This document shows, in pieces, positions 1-5,873 of a stretch of 64,000 nt of DNA (within the stretch, counting starts at the first letter, position 1; every line of letters begins with the position of its first letter). The stretch is from VAXT01 sp964591295 (GTDB taxonomy: Bacteria > Actinomycetota > Thermoleophilia > Gaiellales > Gaiellaceae), in assembly GCA_964591295.1 (NCBI GenBank), contig CAZQAG010000005.1, forward strand, positions 1-64,000, in the 5' to 3' direction. The notes under the pieces are model-generated. The model worked only from the letters and a program-made list of their open reading frames with translations, did no database searches and had not been told where the DNA came from. The position numbers were made by a program, and so were the translations under genes.

Positions 1-231
1 TTCCTCCTGGACGCGCTCGGGATGGGAGCGCCGCCGCACGGAGGCATCGCTCCCGGCATCGATCGCACGGTGATGCTGCTGGCCGGCGAGCCGAACCTCC
101 GCGACACCGTCGCGTTTCCGAAGAACCAGGCCGGCTTCGACCCGATGAGCGGAGCGCCGAGCGAGGTGCCGCAGGAACAACTCGACGAGCTAGGAATTCG
201 GCTTGCGCCGCAGAAGGAGAAGCAGATCTAA
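1..231 (+). CDS. aspS: Aspartyl-tRNA synthetase, C-terminal end (partial)
   Basis: The last 76 codons of a class II aspartyl-tRNA synthetase, which charges tRNA-Asp (or Asp/Asn tRNAs) in the cytoplasm. The frame is open from base 1, so the start lies outside the window. The class II motif 3 is visible as GIDRTVMLL (about bases 55-81), followed by the family's typical FPKNQAG and DPMSGAPS segments just before the C-terminus. It stops with TAA at 229-231. Identification rests on this motif 3 context and is secure; nothing can be said of the N-terminal anticodon-binding domain. Confidence 0.95.
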   Translation, partial: FLLDALGMGAPPHGGIAPGIDRTVMLLAGEPNLRDTVAFPKNQAGFDPMSGAPSEVPQEQLDELGIRLAPQKEKQI

Positions 232-296
232 ACCTGAGCCTCTCGGCCGCCGATGGAGCGGGCATACTTGAGGCGGCACCGGCAAGGAGGAGTGGA

Positions 297-1256
297 ATGA
301 CGATCGAGGGACCAGGAGCAGCGCGCGAGACGCCCCCGGCGATGACATCGCTGCCGAGGCTCGAGGACCTGACCGCGGTCGCGGGGGGCTACGACGAGCA
401 AGCGGTTCGCGACGCGTTCGAATCGTTCCGCCGCCACGCCGTCCAGCTCCAGGCTCAGCTCCGCGTGCTCCAGGCCTCCGGGCGCTCGACCCAGGTCGAG
501 CCGACCGGCCACGCCGTCCGCATGGATGCTCTCCACCTGATCCGCGAGGCGGCGGAGTTCGCCGACGTACTCGAGCGCGACGCCCAGAACGCGTCTGCCG
601 CTCAGTTCTCGCGAACCGAGCAGGAAGTACGGCAGAAGCAGGTCGACCTCCAGCAGCGGGAGGCCGAGGTCCTGCGCTACAAGGACGAGAGCGAGCGCCA
701 GCGCAACGAGATCGTGACCGCCGCCCGGAACGAGGCCCGCCAGGTCGTCGCCGACGCGAACCGTGAGGCGAGCAAGGAGCTCCGTGAGTCGGAAGCCCGC
801 GGTGCGCGTCTCCTCGAGCAGGCGCGCCATCAGGCGACCGAGCTCACGAACGCGACCCGCGCCGAGGTCGAGCAGACTCTCGAGTGGGCGCGATCGCAGG
901 CGTTGGCGATCATCGCCCGCGCGCAGCACGGGGCCGAGCAGATGCTCGCCGCGGCCGGGCTCGGCGAAGCCGCAGCCACCGAGGTCGCGGAGGCGATCAC
1001 CAAGTCTGCCGAGGCAGGTGCCGCAGCGAGCCGGGCCGCCGCAACCGGGCATGGGCAGGAAGCTCCCGCCCCCGAAGCGACACCGGCCGAGCAACCGCTG
1101 CGGGAGGCCCCTCCGCCGACAGCTCCCCCGCCTGCGCCGGCGGCTCCCCCGCCCGCGCGGACCGAGCCCTCCGGGGCTCCTCAGCCAAAGGCTCCCAAGC
1201 CGGCGACGCCCAAGCCGGAGACTCCGCCTGCGGGCTCAGACGACACGAACGCGTAG
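297..1256 (+). CDS. DivIVA-like coiled-coil protein with proline-rich tail
   Basis: A 319-residue soluble protein. Residues about 35-65 and 100-235 are rich in E, Q, R and A with long uninterrupted heptad-like helices, as in DivIVA/Wag31-type cell-pole scaffolds or SMC-like stalks. Residues about 240-319 are almost wholly Pro, Ala, Lys and Glu and are probably disordered. There is no signal peptide or membrane segment. A strong ribosome site (aaggagg) lies 6-12 bases before the ATG. It heads a run of four envelope-type genes (to 3074), which suggests a scaffold for the two downstream membrane proteins. DivIVA membership is inferred from composition; I see no firm N-terminal DivIVA motif. Confidence 0.6.
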   Translation: MTIEGPGAARETPPAMTSLPRLEDLTAVAGGYDEQAVRDAFESFRRHAVQLQAQLRVLQASGRSTQVEPTGHAVRMDALHLIREAAEFADVLERDAQNASAAQFSRTEQEVRQKQVDLQQREAEVLRYKDESERQRNEIVTAARNEARQVVADANREASKELRESEARGARLLEQARHQATELTNATRAEVEQTLEWARSQALAIIARAQHGAEQMLAAAGLGEAAATEVAEAITKSAEAGAAASRAAATGHGQEAPAPEATPAEQPLREAPPPTAPPPAPAAPPPARTEPSGAPQPKAPKPATPKPETPPAGSDDTNA

Positions 1257-1278
1257 CGGGCTCTAACCTTCCGGGCGC

Positions 1279-1761
1279 ATGCCAGCTGCAATTGGGCCGA
1301 GATTCGTGCTCGAAGCGGGCTTTCTCATCTTGCTTGCGGTCGTCGTCGGCCTCGCCGACCTCAGCCCCGCGCTGATCGTCCTCGTCATGACGGTCGGCTG
1401 GCTGCTCGTCGCTCTCATCGAATACTTCGCCTGGCGGCAGACCGTGGGCTTCCCGGCCATGCAGCGCTATGCCGCGGAAGAAGTGGCTCCCCCAGCACCA
1501 GTCCACCAAGAGGTGGTCGAAGACATCGCCCCGCCGCCGCCACCTCCTCCGCCGCCAACCCCTCCGCCGGCCGAAGAGGAGACGATCGTCACGCCGCCTC
1601 GGCCCGAGCCGCCTACCGCCGAGGTCGAGGAAGCCAAGGAATTCCACTCCCAACGCCTGATCCTCCATTCACTGGAGCCGCTGCAACCTCGGCCGAGGCG
1701 CCGCTGGATCATCTTCGGCCCGCACGTGCGGCGCGAGGGTGACCGTGAAGAGGAGCGGTAG
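1279..1761 (+). CDS. Small proline-rich membrane protein (paralogue 1)
   Basis: A 160-residue protein of unknown function. Residues about 8-50 hold two hydrophobic helices separated by LADLSPAL, a membrane hairpin. A run of prolines (about residues 87-103) follows, then an acidic stretch and a basic end (RPRRRW). The next gene encodes a longer protein with the same N-terminal layout (RF..EA.FLIL...A.LSP), so the pair arose by tandem duplication. The sequence TAACCT lies 9 bases before the ATG and may be a -10 box giving a nearly leaderless transcript. No family is recognised. Confidence 0.7.
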   Translation: MPAAIGPRFVLEAGFLILLAVVVGLADLSPALIVLVMTVGWLLVALIEYFAWRQTVGFPAMQRYAAEEVAPPAPVHQEVVEDIAPPPPPPPPPTPPPAEEETIVTPPRPEPPTAEVEEAKEFHSQRLILHSLEPLQPRPRRRWIIFGPHVRREGDREEER

Positions 1762-2656
1762 GGAAGGTCGCTGGGCGGACTTTCCGCCCCCACGAACCCG
1801 CTTCGCCGCCGAAGCGGCATTCCTGATCCTCGTTGCGGCCAGCGCCGCACTCGCTCAGCTGAGCCCTCTGGCGATCATGGGGCTCATGCTCGTTGCCTGG
1901 CTGCTCGTCGCGCTCATCGAGCGGGCAAGCGCGCGAGAGCGAGCAAGAGCGCTCGCCGTCGAGGAGCTGAACAGCCCGGAGATACCCGAGCTCGAGCGGG
2001 TGGAAGCCGCCGTGGAGCCCGCAGAAGGGCCGAGGCCGCAAGTCGCGTCTCGCTGGCTCTTCTGGCGCCGGGAGCGAGCCACGATGCAGCCTCTCGAGGT
2101 TCCGACGGCCGCGCTCGAGGAGCGCCCTTCGCGCGCGCATGTCAGGAGGATCGAGGCCGAGGCCCCGCCTCCGGCGATCGAGCTCGAGACGCTCGTCGCA
2201 GAGGTCACCGTCACCGCGGAGCTGCAGCCTGGACCGGCCGTGACCAAACGCCCGCTGGAGCTGCCCGGGCTCGAGGAGCCGGAGACGGCACGGGCAGCCG
2301 CCCCGCTTCCGCCCGAAGCTCCCCCCGCGGAGCCTTCTGTCGAGGTGCCTCCCGTCGAAGCGCCTCCGGTCGCGCCTGTCCAGGCGCAGCCCGAGCCTCC
2401 GCCGGTCGAGCAGGCGCCCCCGCCGCTTCCCGAGCCCCCGCGCGCCCCGCCGGCCCCACCGCCTCCGGCTCGCGAGTGGAACATCTGGGACCTCGAACGC
2501 CGGGCACGAGAGCAGGCCGGCGACGCCATGCGGGATGAGGAGTGGGCGGCGCTCTTCATGCACCTGCGCCAATACGCAAGTGCCGACGGAGTTCTTCCGC
2601 TGCAATTCGACGATCTCGTCCGGGAGTCGTTTTCCGAGCTGATTCAGGCTGCGTAG
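1739..2656 (+). CDS. Proline-rich membrane protein (paralogue 2)
   Basis: A 305-residue protein whose N-terminal 60 residues repeat the hairpin of the preceding protein: a hydrophobic helix, AQLSPLAIMG, a second helix ending LIER. A long low-complexity region rich in E, P, A and V follows. The C-terminal 60 residues are different: a WNIWDLERRAREQ helix and a compact, probably folded end (MRDEEWAALFMHLRQYA). The start chosen is GTG 1739, overlapping the previous gene by 23 bases; GTG 1745 is an alternative. Function is unknown. With its neighbours it looks like part of an envelope complex whose proline-rich arms face the cytoplasm. Confidence 0.7.
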   Translation: MTVKRSGREGRWADFPPPRTRFAAEAAFLILVAASAALAQLSPLAIMGLMLVAWLLVALIERASARERARALAVEELNSPEIPELERVEAAVEPAEGPRPQVASRWLFWRRERATMQPLEVPTAALEERPSRAHVRRIEAEAPPPAIELETLVAEVTVTAELQPGPAVTKRPLELPGLEEPETARAAAPLPPEAPPAEPSVEVPPVEAPPVAPVQAQPEPPPVEQAPPPLPEPPRAPPAPPPPAREWNIWDLERRAREQAGDAMRDEEWAALFMHLRQYASADGVLPLQFDDLVRESFSELIQAA

Positions 2657-2660
2657 GTCG

Positions 2661-3074
2661 GTGTCCCCGGCCGTCGCACAACGGATGATCATCCTCGCCG
2701 CCGTTGGCTTGCTGGCTGCAGTCATCGGTCTCGCGATCGCCTCGGGCCGGGACGGCGACGGCGACGGGGATCTGCCCGCGAGAGTCGGCTCCTGGTACAA
2801 CGCGCGGGCGGCTCCGATGAGCCGCGACCTCGAAGGCACGACGACCGCCTGCGGGGTTCGCCTCAACGCGAGGAGTCTCGGTATCACGGACCCGGTGCTG
2901 CCCTGTGGAGCGAAGCTGTACATCGGCTACGCCGATCAGGACGTCCTCACGCAGGTGATCGCGGTCGGCCCCGCGCCGGGCGGTGCCCGCTTCGGAATGA
3001 CTCCGGCGCTCGCGCAGACGCTAGGCATCGAGAAGACCGTGACCGTCCGCTGGGGCTATCCCGCGCTAGAGTGA
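2661..3074 (+). CDS. Secreted or membrane-anchored double-psi beta-barrel (RlpA-like) protein
   Basis: A 137-residue protein with one N-terminal hydrophobic helix (residues about 8-28) and then a DPBB-like domain. The signature pieces are SWYN, TTACGVRLN, LPCGAKLYI and a late VGPAPGG..FGMTPALA. These match the order seen in RlpA and endolytic-transglycosylase-associated barrels, including two cysteines (in TACG and LPCG) that could form a disulfide outside the cell. GTG start at 2661, 4 bases after the previous stop. RlpA-family proteins bind or cleave peptidoglycan; whether this one is catalytic is not known. Confidence 0.7.
   Translation: MSPAVAQRMIILAAVGLLAAVIGLAIASGRDGDGDGDLPARVGSWYNARAAPMSRDLEGTTTACGVRLNARSLGITDPVLPCGAKLYIGYADQDVLTQVIAVGPAPGGARFGMTPALAQTLGIEKTVTVRWGYPALE
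3067..3072 (+). promoter_or_regulatory. Candidate -10 box for the 6S RNA
   Basis: TAGAGT ends 5 bases before base 3078. A start 7 bases after its last T would fall at 3079, the first bases of the RNA's closing stem. It lies inside the end of the preceding coding sequence. No good -35 is seen. Confidence 0.45.
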
Positions 3075-3077
3075 GAC

Positions 3078-3236
3078 GTGCTCGACCCTGTGCGTGACCC
3101 CGTCGCAAATGTTGAACCAACATCACTGCAAAGGGAGCTCGAGTCCGGCGAGCCTTCGGGCGTAGTCGGCAGGGCACCCACCTGGCTCGTCCAGGTTCGC
3201 AACGCGGCGGGAGATTCATCGGCAGGGTGGGGCACT
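3078..3236 (+). ncRNA. ssrS: Candidate 6S RNA
   Basis: A gap of 214 bases between two genes holds one long foldable unit. Bases 3078-3090 (GTGCTCGACCCTG) pair with 3223-3235 (CAGGGTGGGGCAC), leaving a small 3-base mismatch, and so close the structure. Inside are an apical hairpin CCTGG-CTCGT-CCAGG (3181-3195) preceded by GGCACCCA, and a GCC-TTCG-GGC hairpin. The segment 'gggcacccacctgg...ccagg' followed by 'ttcgc' resembles the conserved 3' arm of proteobacterial 6S RNAs. 6S RNA mimics an open promoter and binds sigma70 RNA polymerase. A promoter-like TAGAGT lies just upstream. The call is from memory of the family's shape and needs a covariance search. Confidence 0.55.
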
Positions 3237-3275
3237 TCTGTTCTCGCTCGCGGGCAGGCCCGCAGAGTCCTTCGC

Positions 3276-3281
3276 TAGCCT
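3276..3281 (+). promoter_or_regulatory. -10 box, leaderless start of mnmA
   Basis: TAGCCT followed by 7 bases and the ATG of mnmA, so transcription would begin at or one base before the start codon. Confidence 0.5.
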
Positions 3282-3288
3282 GGAATCC

Positions 3289-4545
3289 ATGCTCGAAGTG
3301 ACGGGAGACGCGACGCGCGGTGACGAGTGGGCCTACGTGCGGCTCGTCGTTGACGGAGACAGGATTGCCGAGGCCGACGCCGACGGCCTCGAACGGTCGC
3401 TCGTCGGCCTAACCCTGCTCGAGGCAGCGGCGGTGCCGGGTGAGCGGTTGGCTGCGGATGCGCTCGCGAACGCGATCGGGCCGATCTTCCGGGCGGTGCC
3501 CGATCCGGCGCGGATCGCCGTTGCGATGAGTGGCGGCGTCGACAGCGCGGTTGCGCTCCTGCGCGCCGGCCCGGTTGCGGTCGGAGTGACGCTTCGTCTG
3601 TGGATCGACCCGAAGGCACCCGACTCCGAACGTGCCTGCTGCTCGCCCGAGGCGGTGATCTCCGCGCGGGAAACCTGTCATTCGCTCGGGATTCCGCACG
3701 TGACTCTGGATGCGAGAGAGGCTTTCCGGCGCGCGATCGTCGAGCCGTTCGTGGCGGGTTACTCACGAGGCGAGACGCCGAACCCGTGCACGCGCTGCAA
3801 CGGCAGCTTTCGGTTTGCTCAGCTCCTCGAGTTCGCTCGTCGGGCCGGTGCCGCCCGCCTTGCGACTGGCCACTACGCCCGAATCGTCGAGCATCGAGGG
3901 AAGCTCCTGCTCGCCCGTGCGGCCGACCAGCAGAAGGACCAGTCGTACATGCTCGCCCGGCTCGACCCGGGCCGGCTGGATCGAATCTGGTTCCCGCTCG
4001 GCGAGCAGACGAAGGAGGAGACCCGCGCAGAGGCGGAGCGCGCGGGCATGCGGGTGGCGCGGAGGCCGGAGAGCCAGGAGGCGTGCTTCCTCGGCGGGGG
4101 CGACTACCGCGAGTTCCTCGAGCGGCATGGCCTTCCAGCCCGCGACGGAGCGGTTGTCGACGAGGAAGGCACGACGGTCGGCACGCACCAGGGGTTCTGG
4201 CGGTTCACTCCCGGACAGCGGCGAGGCCTTGGGGTCTCGGCAGGCCGTGCCGTCTACGCGGTTCGCAGCGACCCGAAGACGAATACGGTCGTGGTCGGGC
4301 CGCGGGAGGCACTGGCCCGGCGGTCGGTGATCGCCACCGGCCACCTCCATGCCTCCGTTACGCGGGGCGACGCGAAGCTCCGTTACCGCTCACCGGCGCT
4401 CCCTGCCGACGTGGAGGCGACGGCCGACGGGTTTGCACTTCGGTTCGACGAGCCCGTGTACGCGGTTGCCACGGGCCAGACCGCCGTCCTCTACGAAGGA
4501 AACGTCGTCGTCGGGGCCGGGACGATCGCTTCGAGCGCCGGTTGA
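3289..4545 (+). CDS. mnmA: tRNA-specific 2-thiouridylase with extra N-terminal domain
   Basis: MnmA (TrmU) adds sulfur to uridine-34 of Glu, Gln and Lys tRNAs, using ATP and a persulfide relay. The 418-residue protein has the PP-loop SGGVDS at 81-86, NPCTRCN with the catalytic Cys at 167, and SQEACFLGG with the second Cys at 266. These positions are about 75 residues later than usual because the N-terminus carries an added segment (1-75). Its pattern (RLVVDGDRIAEAD..., then a helix with LVGLTLLEAA) resembles the NifU/IscU scaffold fold, but without its three cysteines. The first ATG is used; a -10 box sits directly before it. Confidence 0.92.
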   Translation: MLEVTGDATRGDEWAYVRLVVDGDRIAEADADGLERSLVGLTLLEAAAVPGERLAADALANAIGPIFRAVPDPARIAVAMSGGVDSAVALLRAGPVAVGVTLRLWIDPKAPDSERACCSPEAVISARETCHSLGIPHVTLDAREAFRRAIVEPFVAGYSRGETPNPCTRCNGSFRFAQLLEFARRAGAARLATGHYARIVEHRGKLLLARAADQQKDQSYMLARLDPGRLDRIWFPLGEQTKEETRAEAERAGMRVARRPESQEACFLGGGDYREFLERHGLPARDGAVVDEEGTTVGTHQGFWRFTPGQRRGLGVSAGRAVYAVRSDPKTNTVVVGPREALARRSVIATGHLHASVTRGDAKLRYRSPALPADVEATADGFALRFDEPVYAVATGQTAVLYEGNVVVGAGTIASSAG

Positions 4546-4600
4546 GCCGCACCCAGACGCCGTCCAGCTCCGTTGTCCACAAGGAGAGGTGACCCCCCGT

Positions 4601-4987
4601 ATGAGCGACGAGATCAGGCTCACGATCCCCCACGACCGCGCGCTCTACAGCGTCGCGCACCTCGTCGTGGGCGGTCTCGGCATCCGCCTCAAGCTGACGA
4701 TCGAGCATCTCGAGGATCTGCAGCTCGCACTCGACGCGGTGCTCGAGCGGACTCGTGCGGGCGAGGAAGTGACGATCACGGTCAGGCTGAGGGACGGCGA
4801 GATCGAGACGGCGATCGGCCCTCTGCGCGAAGGGGTTCGGGACGAGCTCGAGGTCGAGGCGACTGAGGGGGAAGACGTGGGGCTGCGCCGGATCCTCGAC
4901 ACCGTCGTCGACCGGGTCGAGCTCGAGGTGGGCGAGGACGGCGACTGGGTGACGCTGACGAAGACCGTGGGCGGGAGCGGAAAGTGA
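4601..4987 (+). CDS. RsbW-like small regulator, probable anti-sigma factor
   Basis: A 128-residue protein directly upstream of, and overlapping by four bases (GTGA), a SigB/SigF-type sigma gene. The start is like RsbW/SpoIIAB anti-sigma kinases: beta strand LTIPHD, a helix of the 'SVAHLVVGGL' type, then LQLALDAVLE in the place of the N-box helix. The N-box Asn and the usual 'NAV.HA' are missing, and no glycine-rich ATP lid is evident, so it may bind the sigma factor without kinase activity, or may have another role. A clear ribosome site (aaggagagg) sits 11 bases before the ATG. The role is inferred mainly from its neighbour. Confidence 0.6.
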   Translation: MSDEIRLTIPHDRALYSVAHLVVGGLGIRLKLTIEHLEDLQLALDAVLERTRAGEEVTITVRLRDGEIETAIGPLREGVRDELEVEATEGEDVGLRRILDTVVDRVELEVGEDGDWVTLTKTVGGSGK

Positions 4988-5760
4988 CCTCGGCGGAGGA
5001 CCGCAAGCTTCTGCGCCGCTACCACGAAGACGGAGACCTCTCGGCCCGCGAGCAGCTGATCGAGCAGTACATGTCCCTCGTCCGCTCGCTCGCCCGGCGG
5101 TACTCGTATCGCGGCGAGCAGCTCGACGACCTCGTCCAGATCGGCGCTATCGGCCTCATCAAGGCGATCGACCGCTTCGACGTCGACCGCGGAGTCGAGC
5201 TGACGACCTATGCGACGCCGAACATCATCGGCGAGATCAAGCGCCACTTCCGTGACAAGGGCTGGTCGGTGCGGGTCCCGCGCGGCCTTCAGGAGCTGAA
5301 CGTCCAGCTCTCGAAGCTGATTGAGGAGCAGACGGTCGAGCTCGGGCGCTCTCCGACGATCCCGGAGCTGGCGAAGGTGGCGGGCCAGGAGGAGGAATTG
5401 GTCGTCGAGGCGCTCGAGAGCGGGCGCGCGTACAGCTCGGTCTCGCTCTCGACCGGAGGAGGGTCGGACGAGGACGGCGAGCTCGACCCGCTCGAGTCGC
5501 TTGGGGCGGAGGAGCCGCAGTACGAGGTATCCGAGGACCGCGCCGTCCTCGCGCCAGGGTTCCGCGCCCTCGACGAGCGCGAGCGGCTGATCCTTCACCT
5601 GCGGTTCTTCAAGGGGCTGACGCAGTCGCAGATCGCTCAGCAGGTCGGAATCTCTCAGATGCACGTCTCGCGCCTAATTCGGCGGGCACTCGAGAAGATC
5701 CGTGACGAGATCGCGAGCGAGGAACCGGAACCGGCGCCGAAGCGCGCCGCCCAGGGCTGA
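4984..5760 (+). CDS. SigB/SigF-family RNA polymerase sigma factor
   Basis: A 258-residue group 3 sigma factor with all regions in order: region 2 (SLARRYSYRGEQLDDLVQIG, then GLIKAIDRFD and TTYATPNIIGEIKRHFRDK), region 3 (VPRGLQELNVQL...RSPTIPELA), and region 4 with a helix-turn-helix (LTQSQIAQQVGISQMHVSRL). Members direct general stress or developmental transcription and are held by RsbW-type anti-sigma factors. The gene starts with GTG overlapping the stop of the RsbW-like gene, so the two are translationally coupled. No anti-anti-sigma gene is adjacent. Confidence 0.92.
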   Translation: MTSAEDRKLLRRYHEDGDLSAREQLIEQYMSLVRSLARRYSYRGEQLDDLVQIGAIGLIKAIDRFDVDRGVELTTYATPNIIGEIKRHFRDKGWSVRVPRGLQELNVQLSKLIEEQTVELGRSPTIPELAKVAGQEEELVVEALESGRAYSSVSLSTGGGSDEDGELDPLESLGAEEPQYEVSEDRAVLAPGFRALDERERLILHLRFFKGLTQSQIAQQVGISQMHVSRLIRRALEKIRDEIASEEPEPAPKRAAQG

Positions 5761-5861
5761 CGCTCTCCCTAAAAAAGGTTCGCCCGGCCTCCTCCCCGAC
5801 GCAATCGTATTGAGGAAACGCGCACGCGTGCGGGCCGAGATCGTGCCGGAAGTGCGACTCG

Positions 5862-5867
5862 TACAAT
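5862..5867 (+). promoter_or_regulatory. -10 box, leaderless start of alaS
   Basis: TACAAT, then exactly 6 bases, then the ATG of alaS: transcription from 7 bases after the last T would start on the A of ATG. No ribosome site precedes the gene. Confidence 0.6.
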
Positions 5868-5873
5868 CACTGC

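Noticed and set aside
3078..3278. Open frame of 66 codons after the RlpA-like gene
   Set aside because: Its sequence is not protein-like, it has no ribosome site, and the DNA folds into a closed stem typical of an RNA gene.
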